This document shows, one piece after another, positions 49,594-58,614 of a DNA stretch of 64,000 bases. The position numbers and the translations under genes are program-made. How positions within the stretch are numbered: the first letter of the stretch is position 1; each line of letters starts with the position of its first letter. Location of the stretch: positions 16,267-80,266 of the forward strand of contig JAJYPA010000004.1 in the NCBI GenBank assembly GCA_021795795.1, read 5' to 3'. The notes under the pieces were generated by a model. That model ran no database searches, had not been told where the DNA came from, and was given only the letters and a program-made list of their open reading frames with translations. The stretch is from Pseudomonadota bacterium (GTDB lineage: Bacteria; Pseudomonadota; Gammaproteobacteria; Halothiobacillales; Halothiobacillaceae).

Positions 49594-49640
49594 CCTATGT
49601 CTGCACGAATCCATACTTGGCTTTGTGCAGAGTTTCCTTA
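49594..49640. mobile_element. Fragment of a family B repeat element
   Basis: About 45 bp reading TGTCTGCACGAATCCATACT followed by TGGCTTTGTGCAGAGTTTCCTTA. This corresponds to the left hairpin of family B elements (GTCTGCACGAATCC ... CTTCGTGCAGA). It abuts the left end of the family C element. It looks like a deletion remnant or a solo end. Confidence 0.5.
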
Positions 49641-49797
49641 AGTAAATGCTGATTTATTCCATCCATGGAATAAATCAGCTCGCTCATCGCGGTACACGCC
49701 CGCGATGGCTCTCACGAATCAAAGACTTACGTCTTTGTTCGTGTTGGGGCATCCTGCCCCAAGCGGGAAGCACTGAATAAATCAGCGCTTCCTTAAC
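49637..49797. mobile_element. MITE-like element, family C
   Basis: The left end reads TTAAGTAAATGCTGATTTATTC; the inverted right end reads TTAAGGAAGCGCTGATTTATTC, one of the closest terminal matches in the window. Both are flanked by TTAA/TA. Interior hairpins include ATTCCATCCATGGAAT, CACGAATCAAAGAC with GTCTTTGTTCGTG, and GGGGCATCCTGCCCC. About 160 bp without coding capacity. It fills the gap between dctM and the amidase gene. The end GGAAGCGCTGATTTATTC is alignable with the family A and B ends. Confidence 0.72.
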
Positions 49798-49838
49798 GTA
49801 CGCAAATCGTCTAACCAAAACATGATTGGAGAAAATCA

Positions 49839-51422
49839 TTGAAAGCACTTAACCATCTGAAATCATCATTCATCCGTGCCGGAGCCTTACTCACTATTTC
49901 GGCAAGCTTGAGTACTGCCCCCGTGTACGCCGCCAAACCCTTCGCTGTGGAAGAAACAAGTGTGGCAGAGATCGAGGCGGCATTTAAGGCGAAGACCCTC
50001 ACCTGCCACCAGCTCGTAGCCAACCACCTCGCGCGCATTGAGGCTTACGATCGTCAGGGCCCGAGTCTGCGCGCGCTGCTAACGATCAACAGCAATGCGT
50101 TAGCCAAGGCGGACCAACTAGATGCCGCCTATGCCAAGAGTGGTCCAGTGGGACCGCTGCATTGCATCCCCTTGATCCTCAAGGACAACTACAATACCGC
50201 GGACATGCCCACGACAGACGGCTCTGCCTCAATGGCATACAACCAACCGGCGAAGGACGCCTTCGTGGTGAGCAATCTGCGCGCCGCTGGCGCACTGATC
50301 CTAGCCAAAGCTAACATGCATGAGTTCGCTGTTTCCGGCACGACGGTAAGCTCGCTAGGTGGTCAGACCTTGAACCCCTATGACCTAACACGCACGCCGG
50401 GTGGATCGTCTGGTGGAACGGCTGCCGCTATCGCTGCGAGCTTCGGTGTGGTCGGCACCGGCTCGGATACGGTCAACTCGATACGTTCCCCAGCTTCGGC
50501 AACTGCCCTGGTTGGCTTTCGTCCAACCCGAGGCCTGCTGAGTAGGGACGGGATTATCCCCGTCTCGGAGACTCAGGATGCGATCGGCCCCATTACCCGC
50601 ACAGTAGCCGATGCAGCGCTCATGCTGGCCGTGATGAAAGGAGTAGACCCGAATGACCCGGCCACCGAGGCCAGCGCCGGCAAATCTCCCAAAGACTACT
50701 TATCTTCCCTGGATGCAAACGGACTCAAAGGAGCTCGTATCGGCGTGATTAAAACCATGTTCGGAACCGAGAAGATACATGACGAAGTGAATGCCGTGAT
50801 GTCCAAGTCCATAGAAACAATGAAAACGGCTGGGGCGACCATTATCGAAATCAATGACCCAAGGTTAGATGCCAACCTCATTGGTAAGGATAACGACGTC
50901 CAAAAATATGAATTCGCAGCGCTTATAAAGAACTATCTTGCTTCGGTGCCAAACACGCAAGTGCATTCAGTCCAGGACATCCTCGCTTCAGGCAAATACC
51001 ACGCAGCCTCTACAGGGAAGTTCCTGAAGTCGGCTGCGGATATCCAGGACGGACTACACGATCCTGACTATCTGTTGCGTTTGCAGCGCAACATCGCTAC
51101 ACGAAAAGTTGTGGAGAAAGTGCTGGAGGATCATCACCTTGACGCCCTAATTTATCCGCTGCAAAAACGCCTTGTGGTGCCTGTGGATGAGCTTAACCAA
51201 GCTGACCGTAATGGTATCCTTGCCTCTGTAACAGGTATGCCGGTCATCACAGTGCCCGCCGGTTTCTCCACCCCATCTGATAACGCGCCGCTGGGCGTGC
51301 CGATCGGTATGGATATCCTGGGAAAGGCATGGAGCGAGCCGACGTTACTCAAGTTGGCATACGCCTTTGAGCAGGTGAGCAAAATACGTAAACCACCGGC
51401 CAGCACGCCGCCATTGGATTGA
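49839..51422 (+). CDS. Exported amidase-signature enzyme
   Basis: A 527-residue amidase. A signal peptide (FIRAGALLTISASLSTAPVYAAKPF) suggests periplasmic location. The Ser-cisSer-Lys triad region is visible: Lys in CIPLILKDNYNTADMP, cis-Ser in TRTPGGSSGGTAAAIAA, and the nucleophile loop GSDTVNSIRSPASATALVGFRP, which deviates from the usual GTDTGGSIRxPA (VN for GG). C-terminal motifs SVTGMPVITVPAGF and PIGMDILGKAW are typical. The start is a TTG at 49839, with GGAG about 7 nt upstream. It probably releases carboxylates for the TRAP system encoded upstream; substrate unknown. Confidence 0.88.
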   Translation: MKALNHLKSSFIRAGALLTISASLSTAPVYAAKPFAVEETSVAEIEAAFKAKTLTCHQLVANHLARIEAYDRQGPSLRALLTINSNALAKADQLDAAYAKSGPVGPLHCIPLILKDNYNTADMPTTDGSASMAYNQPAKDAFVVSNLRAAGALILAKANMHEFAVSGTTVSSLGGQTLNPYDLTRTPGGSSGGTAAAIAASFGVVGTGSDTVNSIRSPASATALVGFRPTRGLLSRDGIIPVSETQDAIGPITRTVADAALMLAVMKGVDPNDPATEASAGKSPKDYLSSLDANGLKGARIGVIKTMFGTEKIHDEVNAVMSKSIETMKTAGATIIEINDPRLDANLIGKDNDVQKYEFAALIKNYLASVPNTQVHSVQDILASGKYHAASTGKFLKSAADIQDGLHDPDYLLRLQRNIATRKVVEKVLEDHHLDALIYPLQKRLVVPVDELNQADRNGILASVTGMPVITVPAGFSTPSDNAPLGVPIGMDILGKAWSEPTLLKLAYAFEQVSKIRKPPASTPPLD

Positions 51423-51860
51423 GCAATACAGGTCCAGAAAGGTAGCGAATGGCTTTAGTCTTCACGTCGCGTACCGGACGCAACTGAATTGACCAAAATG
51501 ATGGCCGTTATTTGTTGTCCAAGGGTGCTTTTTGACTGTCTGTCATCGCTGAGTATGCAGCTTGACAGAGGCACCCAATAAGAACGCGTATTTGAATAGG
51601 AGAACTCGCGCTACGTCCAAAATCTGGATCAAAATTGCCGCCGGTTTCAAACCGGCTTGCCTACTGACTGCTCGGCAATTAATCAGCGAGGGGTCGCTGC
51701 AAAAAGTGGCAGTTTAGAGAAGACAGCACTTCAGATGGTGTCCATGCAGCGTATCGGCTGCAAACTTCTTTTGTTACCCAAGGACCAGGCAAGCTTCGCG
51801 CGCAGAAAGCGGAGTACTGTTACGGGCATTGCTCCTGCCTCATGGTGACCTGTAGGCCGC
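51423..51860. other. Gap after amidase, no gene recognised
   Basis: The first part of a 645-bp gap. A hairpin GCCGGTT-TCA-AACCGGC at 51640-51656 lacks a T-run. Several short frames exist but none shows family features or a good ribosome site. It may be decayed insertion-sequence DNA leading into the remnant described next. Confidence 0.4.
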
Positions 51861-51919
51861 GACACACGCATCCCTTTGTTTGGAGATCTTCCGCTCAGGA
51901 CTGGGTGGTTGCCTGTTTC

Positions 51920-52057
51920 GCTATGATGAGAGGGTGCTTCAAAAAACCTTTCGAGGTTCCCATGAATAACATCAATGCTCTCAAGTCCAAGGAACCCCAG
52001 AGCTCGGTTGGGATATTCAAAGCCAATGGACCCGGCTTTATCCACATTGACATCTAG
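51920..52057 (+). pseudogene. Truncated IS481-like transposase remnant
   Basis: The frame around 51920-52057 encodes RGCFKKPFEVPMNNINALKS followed by KEPQSSVGIFKANGPGFIHIDI and a stop. The end resembles the region just before and into the first catalytic Asp of IS481/IS3-type integrase domains (typically ...DYEPGFVHIDIKYLPQMPDE...). The rest of the catalytic core is missing and hemY follows directly on the other strand. I infer a decayed transposase. The similarity is from memory and the segment is short. Confidence 0.5.
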
Positions 52058-52067
52058 TGGGTTCGGC

Positions 52068-53270
52068 TCACTTTTCCAGGGCCATCCTTTCAAATGCTTT
52101 GGTGTAATACACCACGGCTTGAGTGCTGTCGCGTTCGTGTTCTGCAATTTGTGCCGCCAGTTTTAGGATGGTTACATCGGGGCTGTCGTTCAGCACAGGG
52201 GCGAGGGCCTGTTTGGCCGCTTCGGTATCATCATTCAGCCAGGCCAGGCGCGCCTCGGCATAAGCGTGCAGGTTGGTGTCTGACGCGCACATGCCTTGGC
52301 TCGCCCAACGGTTGTACTGTGAGAGAGCCCGTGCCGGATCCTTGGGTGGCAGCGCCAACCACTGATACAGCAATGTGGGCGAGCATTGGTGCTCCAGTGC
52401 GGTCTGCAGGATGCGTTCAGCCTCATCGGGTTGTCCCAGCGTCAACCAGGAGTTGGCCAGCGAGGCGAGCATGAGCTCGTCCTGGCGCAGACTTTTCGGC
52501 ACATCGTTCCATATCGCAGCCAACTCGGCGGTCTGCTTATGGCGCGCCGCTTCCTGAATCAGCCCGCCGTATACGGCCCGGTCATAGCGTTGAACATCCT
52601 GCTCCGAGAGACCGGACCATTTCAGCCGTCGCAGAGCGGGCATCAGTGTCCGCAATTTTTCCCAGTCCGCAGCTTCGAACAGCGTTTCGGCGAAGGCACA
52701 GACAATGGCCTCGTCCTTGGGGTGGCCGGCCGCCAGCGATTGCAGCAGTTCCAGTGCGGGAGAGAGGTTCTTCTGCTGGCGGAAGCGATTGGCCATGTGC
52801 AGCGCCAGAAAATCGGCGAAACGCGGAAAAGTGGCCCGCACCTCGTCGAGCAGGTTGAGCGTCGCGGCGGTTTGGCCCTGGGCCATGAGCGCATCGGCTG
52901 CGATGACGTAATTCAACGGCGGCAGGCTGGCTTTATCCAGTCCTGCACGGGCCAGCTTTTCGGCCACAGCGAAGCGCCCGCGTTCGAGTTCCGCCCAGGC
53001 GCGCAGCAGTTGTTCGTCGGCAGCCTGTTGTTTCTGACGCGCGGAACGACGACGCCAGAGTGAGGGTAGTTTCAGCACGGCGGAAATGACGCGCCAGATG
53101 ATCGCCAGTGCAATAAACCCAACGATGATCAATGCAAGCAGGCCCAGCGCCGAGGTTTGCAGTTCCCAGCCCAGCAGCGCGATATCGGCTGTGCCCGGGT
53201 CACGGACGAAATAGAAGCCTGCGCCAGCAGCCAGCACCAGAATAATCAGAATCAGCGCAAAACGTTTCAT
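52068..53270 (-). CDS. hemY: HemY-like TPR membrane protein
   Basis: A 400-residue inner-membrane protein with two N-terminal helices (KRFALILIILVLAAGAGFYF and LGLLALIIVGFIALAIIWRVI) followed by cytoplasmic or periplasmic TPR repeats (for example AVAEKLARAGLDKASLPPLNYVIAADALMAQGQTAATLNLL). The GxFYFVRDPGxxxIxLxGWxxxTS motif is diagnostic of HemY of the hemCDXY cluster, which is unrelated to the HemY oxidase. The start at 53270 overlaps the hemX stop (ATGA). Its role in heme synthesis is not settled. Confidence 0.9.
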   Translation of the reverse strand: MKRFALILIILVLAAGAGFYFVRDPGTADIALLGWELQTSALGLLALIIVGFIALAIIWRVISAVLKLPSLWRRRSARQKQQAADEQLLRAWAELERGRFAVAEKLARAGLDKASLPPLNYVIAADALMAQGQTAATLNLLDEVRATFPRFADFLALHMANRFRQQKNLSPALELLQSLAAGHPKDEAIVCAFAETLFEAADWEKLRTLMPALRRLKWSGLSEQDVQRYDRAVYGGLIQEAARHKQTAELAAIWNDVPKSLRQDELMLASLANSWLTLGQPDEAERILQTALEHQCSPTLLYQWLALPPKDPARALSQYNRWASQGMCASDTNLHAYAEARLAWLNDDTEAAKQALAPVLNDSPDVTILKLAAQIAEHERDSTQAVVYYTKAFERMALEK

Positions 53271-54490
53271 GGCTGCGCCTCCTGCACAATTGGCGAGGTT
53301 GCGGTCGGGCTCTTGAGGCCCGATGTGTCCCAGGCCTTGAAAATCGGGGCGAAGCTCGGCCATTGGCGACCCATATAAAAATCCTGCGTGGCTTTGAGGG
53401 CCGCCAAGGTCTGGCTGACATCGGGGGCATCGGGAGCATAATGCTGCGCGATCCAGTCTTGTGCTTCGACGATGGAAGACATCATCTGGTGCATGTCGTG
53501 CGAGAGCAGTCCTTCACGCACGGCCGTCAGCCAGAGGCGTGTTTCACGATCATCACTCGCGCGGGCGCTCTCCTTGACGGCTTGATCGCTGCGGGTCAAC
53601 GTGAACTGCCGGCTGAACCATACGGCAACGGGATGCCAGACGGCACGCGGCCAGCGAACGTACCAAGGCTCGTTAGCTGTTGTGGTGGTACTGGCCGTGC
53701 TTTCTGTGACAACTGTGGCGATGGGTTCGGTTGTGGCGGATGCCGTTTGAGCGCCGATCAATGGCCATTGCGAGACATTTTCTGCCGCACGGCGTAATCG
53801 CAGTGCCATGCCGACCGCATCAAAATCATCGACCTTGCCGAGTTGGATCAAGGCGTCGCTGATTGCCGCCCGGATAGGCAGGGTTTGCGGCAGGGCGAGC
53901 GCGGCAAGGCGTTGATCGGCCAGCTTGAGTGCGACAGCAGCTCCGGCCGGATCCTGGGCGATACTCAGGCGCTCCTGGGCTCGGGTGAGCAGGAATCCGA
54001 TTTCTGCCGCTTTCCAGGCGCGTTCGCCTTGCCCCAGCCGATTTTGGATGGCTGCCAGATTGTGTTCAAGTGCCGTCAGCCGTTCTGACAGTTTTCCGGT
54101 AGTCTGCTGCGTTTGGGTGATCTGCTCGCCGGTTTTTTTCTCCTGTGTGGCCCAATTCGCGCTCAATTGGCTCATCTGGCCATTTGTTTGCTCGAGTTTA
54201 TCGGCCAGTGCGCGCTGATCCCGCTGTTGGGTGGCCATGAGGCTGTCCAGGCGGGCGGCGTTGGTCTCGAACAGTTTCCAACCGTACCAAGACACACTGA
54301 CCAGCGAGCCCGTAAAAACGACGAACAAGGTCAGAATCCAGTAGCCATAGGCGCGCCGAAGTGGAACTGTTGTTTCTTCGGGTGTCAGCGGCTTCTCTTC
54401 GCCGACCTCAGAAGTGGATTCTTCCATGGGCGGCGAAATTTCTTCTGCCGTAATAGGCTGGATTTCGGGCTGATGTTTTTTCTGGGTCAT
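53267..54490 (-). CDS. hemX: HemX-like membrane protein
   Basis: A 407-residue protein with an acidic N-terminus, one membrane helix at about residues 50-70 (YWILTLFVVFTGSLVSVSWYGW) and a long coiled coil (NAARLDSLMATQQRDQRALADKLEQTNGQM; LTALEHNLAAIQNRLGQ). A helical domain with FLLTRAQERLSIAQDPAGAAVALKLADQRLAAL follows. This is the HemX family, often mis-annotated as uroporphyrinogen-III methyltransferase; no SAM-methylase motif is present. The gene lies between hemD and hemY in the order hemC-D-X-Y. Confidence 0.9.
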   Translation of the reverse strand: MTQKKHQPEIQPITAEEISPPMEESTSEVGEEKPLTPEETTVPLRRAYGYWILTLFVVFTGSLVSVSWYGWKLFETNAARLDSLMATQQRDQRALADKLEQTNGQMSQLSANWATQEKKTGEQITQTQQTTGKLSERLTALEHNLAAIQNRLGQGERAWKAAEIGFLLTRAQERLSIAQDPAGAAVALKLADQRLAALALPQTLPIRAAISDALIQLGKVDDFDAVGMALRLRRAAENVSQWPLIGAQTASATTEPIATVVTESTASTTTTANEPWYVRWPRAVWHPVAVWFSRQFTLTRSDQAVKESARASDDRETRLWLTAVREGLLSHDMHQMMSSIVEAQDWIAQHYAPDAPDVSQTLAALKATQDFYMGRQWPSFAPIFKAWDTSGLKSPTATSPIVQEAQP

Positions 54491-54493
54491 GCG

Positions 54494-55261
54494 CTAATCC
54501 TGTTTGAAAACGGCGCAAGCGCGCGCCAATGCCGCATCATCCGGGGCCTCGGCACGCACGATGGCTCCTGTAAAGCCGAGCGAGCGTGCGTAGGTTTCTG
54601 TGCGAGCATTAATGACAACGAGATTGCAGTGTAACAGTCCCGACCGTTCTTCGGCAGTATCCGCCCGATCGGCCCGTTCGCTCAGGCACCGGAGTGATTC
54701 AGGCGCGGTGATGATCCATATTGAAGGCGGCGACAACCCCTCCGGAGATGGAGCGCAATGTCGTTGATAGACGGGAAGGGGCAAGACGCAGATGCCCTGC
54801 TGCCGCAGGCTGTCTGCCAGCTTCTCCCGCCCGGTTTCACCGCGAAACAGCCAGACGGTGTGTCCGCGCATAGCCTCGATCGGCAGGGCGGCCAGCAAGC
54901 CTTCGGAGTCCTGGGTGGTGGCCGGGCGATAAATCGCTGGCGGGTTAGGAAACAGCGCCTCGATCGCCGCGGCGGTGGTGTCGCCCACGGCGGCCCATGC
55001 TATCGACGGCAAGGTGGTCAGGTCGTGCAATTCGTGAGCGAAACGGACCGCGCGCGGGCTGACGAAAACTCCCCAATCACCCGCCGTTATCTGAGCCATC
55101 GCTGCGCGCACTTGCTGTGAGCTGGATGGGGGGGCAAACTTCAAAAGAGGCCAGTCGATCAATACCGCGTCCGGCAGCAGGGCGGACAAGGCCGCAGCCA
55201 GTCGATCGTTGGCGCCTTCGGGGCGTGTCAGGGCAATGGTCAGTGCTACACCTTTGTTCAT
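54494..55261 (-). CDS. hemD: Uroporphyrinogen-III synthase
   Basis: A 255-residue enzyme that closes hydroxymethylbilane to uroporphyrinogen III. The family is poorly conserved but key signatures are present: LTIALTRPEGANDRLAAAL, WGVFVSPRAVRFAHELHD, WAAVGDTTAAAIEALF, VWLFRGETGREKLADSLRQQG and LPVYQRH, ending IWIITAPESLRCL. Length is standard. Four bases separate it from hemX and 64 bp from hemC upstream. The position in the hem cluster makes the assignment firm. Confidence 0.92.
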   Translation of the reverse strand: MNKGVALTIALTRPEGANDRLAAALSALLPDAVLIDWPLLKFAPPSSSQQVRAAMAQITAGDWGVFVSPRAVRFAHELHDLTTLPSIAWAAVGDTTAAAIEALFPNPPAIYRPATTQDSEGLLAALPIEAMRGHTVWLFRGETGREKLADSLRQQGICVLPLPVYQRHCAPSPEGLSPPSIWIITAPESLRCLSERADRADTAEERSGLLHCNLVVINARTETYARSLGFTGAIVRAEAPDDAALARACAVFKQD

Positions 55262-55325
55262 CGTTTTTTGCTTGCGCGATTCATGGTGTCACGGGCCTAT
55301 CGTGAGGATGCATGCACCTGATCGA

Positions 55326-56285
55326 TCAGGCCGGGTCGGCATGAATACCGACTTCGGCCAGGATTTTATCCGCGCCCGCAACCAGCATCCGCTCGGCCAG
55401 TGCTACGCCCAATGCTTCGCCTTCTGTGACGTTACCAGTGATTTCATCACGCAGGGTGAGTGTGCCATCGGGTCGGCCGACCATGCCGCGCAGCCACAGG
55501 CTGCCGTCGTCCCGCAACACGGCATAGCCGCCGATGGGTACCTGGCAACCGCCATTGAGCCGCGTATTGAACGCGCGTTCGGCGCGCACGCGAATGTCGG
55601 TTGGTGTGTGGATCAGCGGAGCAATCAGGGCGCGGACGGCGGCATCGCCCGATCTGGCTTCAATGCCCAGAGCACCCTGGCCGACGGATGGCAATGATTC
55701 TTCCGGGCTCAGCTCGGCGCGGATGCGTGCATCGTAGCCCATGCGCTTTAAGCCGGCGGCAGCGAGAATGATCGCGTCGTATTCTCCACGGTCGAGTTTG
55801 GCCATGCGCGACTGAATATTGCCGCGCAGCATTTTGATTTGAAGTTGTGGATGGCGCGAGCGGATCTGGGTTTCGCGACGCAGGCTGGAAGTGCCCACCA
55901 CTGCCCCGGCGGGCAGGGCGGCCAGCGATTCATAGTTGTTCGACACAAAGGCATCGCGTGGGTCATGCCCTTCGAGAATAGCGATCAACGCCAGCCCCTC
56001 GGGGAAACGCATCGGCACGTCTTTCATGGAGTGAACAGCGATGTCAGCGCGCCGTTCGAGCAAAGCGACTTCCAGCTCCTTGACGAACAGCCCCTTGCCA
56101 CCGATCTTGGACAGAGGACTGTCCAGCAGTTGATCACCTTGGGTGGTCATGCTGACCAGTTCGACCCGAAGCCCCGGATGCAGTCGCCGCAATTCGCTCG
56201 CCACAAACTCGGTCTGCCACATGGCCAGCGGGCTTTCGCGCGTGGCAATGCGAATCAGGTCAATATGGGGTGCAGTGGGCGTCAT
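55326..56285 (-). CDS. hemC: Porphobilinogen deaminase
   Basis: HemC polymerises four porphobilinogens into hydroxymethylbilane. The 319-residue product starts [32 protein letters not shown]. It has the catalytic and binding motifs [46 protein letters not shown] and the dipyrromethane cofactor Cys in [13 protein letters not shown]. Length is typical. It heads the hemC-D-X-Y minus-strand operon; the 412 bp to recQ upstream should contain its promoter. Confidence 0.96.
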   Translation of the reverse strand: MTPTAPHIDLIRIATRESPLAMWQTEFVASELRRLHPGLRVELVSMTTQGDQLLDSPLSKIGGKGLFVKELEVALLERRADIAVHSMKDVPMRFPEGLALIAILEGHDPRDAFVSNNYESLAALPAGAVVGTSSLRRETQIRSRHPQLQIKMLRGNIQSRMAKLDRGEYDAIILAAAGLKRMGYDARIRAELSPEESLPSVGQGALGIEARSGDAAVRALIAPLIHTPTDIRVRAERAFNTRLNGGCQVPIGGYAVLRDDGSLWLRGMVGRPDGTLTLRDEITGNVTEGEALGVALAERMLVAGADKILAEVGIHADPA

Positions 56286-56345
56286 CGGGCATGTCCTGAA
56301 TTTTGTGTGTGAGGCGTTTGAAGTTTCAACCTTTGCTGCCTGATT

Positions 56346-56567
56346 TTACATCACCTGTTTCGTAAAGTGATCGTCGAACTGGATCGCGAATTGCACCATC
56401 GCGACTTTCCAGTGAATCACCGACATTTCCTGCCCTTGGTCGAAGGTCATGCTCTTGCGTACCACCAATGGCATACGATTGAGTGCCGCGCTGAAGCCTT
56501 CCATCGCCGAAGTCGCCGTCGCGTCATTCATTTTCACCCGCATCCGATAGCCACTGGTGCGCCCCAC
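56346..56567 (-). pseudogene. IS30-like transposase fragment
   Basis: The minus frame encodes KMNDATATSAMEGFSAALNR followed by MPLVVRKSMTFDQGQEMS. This resembles the middle of IS30-family transposases, with the second catalytic Asp in TYDQGxEM. After EMS the similarity stops and a different tail (VIHWKVAMVQFAIQFDDHFT) follows. Neither the first Asp nor the Glu region is present, so it is a remnant. It occupies most of the 412-bp hemC-recQ gap. Based on recalled family motifs. Confidence 0.55.
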
Positions 56568-56698
56568 CAGCGCGCCTCACTCGAAATTTGTACAACCCCC
56601 AGTGAAATCATCTGCACACGCTGATTTTATGCGGGTTTCAAGGCTGTGCCGACCTCATTCTGGTGAAATATCCGAGTTAGGTATGTTCTAATGGCACG

Positions 56699-58519
56699 AT
56701 GAATTCCAGCACCACCACGTCGCCACTGCACATCCTGAATACGGTGTTCGGCTACCCCGTTTTTCGGGGACCGCAGGCCGAGGTGATTGATACCGTGATG
56801 AGCGGTCGTGACGCACTCGTGTTAATGCCGACAGGTGGCGGCAAATCGGTGTGCTATCAGGTACCTGCGCTCGCGCTGTCCGGCACGGCCATCGTCGTAT
56901 CGCCGCTGATTGCGCTGATGCAGGATCAGGTGGCGGCACTGCGTCAGGCAGGCGTTGCGGCTGCGTTTCTCAACTCCACACAAACGGGCGAAGAAGCGCA
57001 AGCAGTGCGCAACCAATTACGCTCAGGCACGCTCGATTTACTTTACGTCGCGCCGGAACGCCTGCTCAATGCCGACACCTTATCGCTGTTGCGCGAGGTG
57101 CCCATCAACCTGATCGCCATCGACGAAGCGCACTGCGTCTCGCAATGGGGGCACGATTTTCGCCCTGAATACATCCGTCTGGGTGAATTGGGCGAATATT
57201 TTCCCGGCGTACCCCGTATCGCACTCACAGCCACCGCAGACAAAACCACCCAACAAGAGATCATCCATCGCCTGGGTCTGAATGAGGCACGGGTATTTAT
57301 CAGCAGCTTTGACCGGCCAAATATCCGCTATCACATTGCGCAAAATCACGGTGGCAGCGCCCGCGACGCCCTGTTGCGATTTATCCGCGACAACCATGCC
57401 AACGAAGCGGGCATTGTCTACTGTCTGTCGCGCAAGCGGGTGGAAGAAATCGCCGATTGGTTGACCGATCAGGGGCTGACCGCACTGCCATACCACGCCG
57501 GTCTGCCCGCCAGCCGACGCGAACAGACGTTGCGACGATTCCTCGATGAAGACGGTGTCATTGTGGTCGCGACCATCGCCTTCGGCATGGGTATCGACAA
57601 GCCCGATGTCCGCTTTGTTGCCCACCTCAATCTCCCCAAAAGCATTGAGGCCTATTATCAGGAAACGGGTCGCGCCGGGCGGGACGGCCTGCCCGCTGAA
57701 GCCTGGATGCGCTACGGGCTGCAAGATGTGATCACCCTGCGCCAGATGATGAGTGAATCCAATGCGGACGAAGCCATCAAGCGGATCGAGCAACACAAGC
57801 TCGATGCCATGCTGGGGTTATCCGAATCCACCGCGTGTCGCCGCCAGACCCTGCTCGGATACTTCGGCGAGCAGGGCACCAAACCCTGCGGTAACTGCGA
57901 CAACTGCCTGACACCGCCGCAAATGTGGGACGCAACCCTGCCCGCCCGCCAGGCGCTTTCCACCGTACATCGCACCGGTCAACGCTTCGGCGTGAATTAC
58001 CTGATCGACGTATTGCGCGGCAAGACCGACGACCGCATCACACAACTCGGTCACGATAAGCTCAGCGTGTTCGGCGTCGGCCACGCGCACACCATCGACA
58101 TCTGGCGCAGTGTATTTCGCCAGCTCATCGCTCAAGGGTATTTAAGCGTGGATACGGAAGGGTTTGGCGGGCTGGCACTTTGCGAACGTTGCCGCCCGCT
58201 CTTGCGCGGCGAAGAAGCGCTCTGGCTCAGGCAAATAACCAAACCGGTCAAAATCAGCCGTAAAACGCGCGACCGCCCCGATTTCGTTTCCGACGAGGAA
58301 AGCGAGCTCTGGGAAGCCTTGCGCGCCTGCCGCAAACGACTGGCGACCGAGCGCAGCGTGCCGCCGTACACCATTTTCCACGATGCCACGTTGCTTGATA
58401 TGTTGCACACACGACCGACAACCCTCGATGAGTTCGCCGATATTTCTGGTGTCGGCGCCCATAAGCGGGATACCTATGGCACAGCTTTCCTATCCGTGAT
58501 AGCCCCGTTTGCCCGCTAA
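56699..58519 (+). CDS. recQ: ATP-dependent DNA helicase RecQ
   Basis: A 606-residue 3'-5' helicase for recombination and fork repair. Motif I is [16 protein letters not shown], motif [19 protein letters not shown] and motif [17 protein letters not shown]. The later motifs are [43 protein letters not shown] and [16 protein letters not shown]. The RQC zinc site [24 protein letters not shown] is complete, and a C-terminal HRDC domain follows from about residue 525 ([30 protein letters not shown]). Length and architecture are standard. The ATG starts [19 protein letters not shown]. Confidence 0.97.
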   Translation: MNSSTTTSPLHILNTVFGYPVFRGPQAEVIDTVMSGRDALVLMPTGGGKSVCYQVPALALSGTAIVVSPLIALMQDQVAALRQAGVAAAFLNSTQTGEEAQAVRNQLRSGTLDLLYVAPERLLNADTLSLLREVPINLIAIDEAHCVSQWGHDFRPEYIRLGELGEYFPGVPRIALTATADKTTQQEIIHRLGLNEARVFISSFDRPNIRYHIAQNHGGSARDALLRFIRDNHANEAGIVYCLSRKRVEEIADWLTDQGLTALPYHAGLPASRREQTLRRFLDEDGVIVVATIAFGMGIDKPDVRFVAHLNLPKSIEAYYQETGRAGRDGLPAEAWMRYGLQDVITLRQMMSESNADEAIKRIEQHKLDAMLGLSESTACRRQTLLGYFGEQGTKPCGNCDNCLTPPQMWDATLPARQALSTVHRTGQRFGVNYLIDVLRGKTDDRITQLGHDKLSVFGVGHAHTIDIWRSVFRQLIAQGYLSVDTEGFGGLALCERCRPLLRGEEALWLRQITKPVKISRKTRDRPDFVSDEESELWEALRACRKRLATERSVPPYTIFHDATLLDMLHTRPTTLDEFADISGVGAHKRDTYGTAFLSVIAPFAR

Positions 58520-58550
58520 ACGCGCTGAGAATTTGCAAATTTACCCAGAC

Positions 58551-58579
58551 AAATAAAAAGCCGCATTTTACTGCGGCTT
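58551..58579 (-). terminator. Terminator between recQ and the sqr operon
   Basis: Arms AAGCCGCA (58558-58565) and TGCGGCTT (58572-58579). On the minus strand the hairpin is followed by TTTTTATTTG, a good intrinsic terminator for the pdo-sqr unit. It may also slow recQ transcripts reading in from the other side, but lacks a T-run on the plus strand. Confidence 0.85.
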
Positions 58580-58614
58580 GATTCAATATCGATCAGAACG
58601 ACCCTCAGAGCGGA

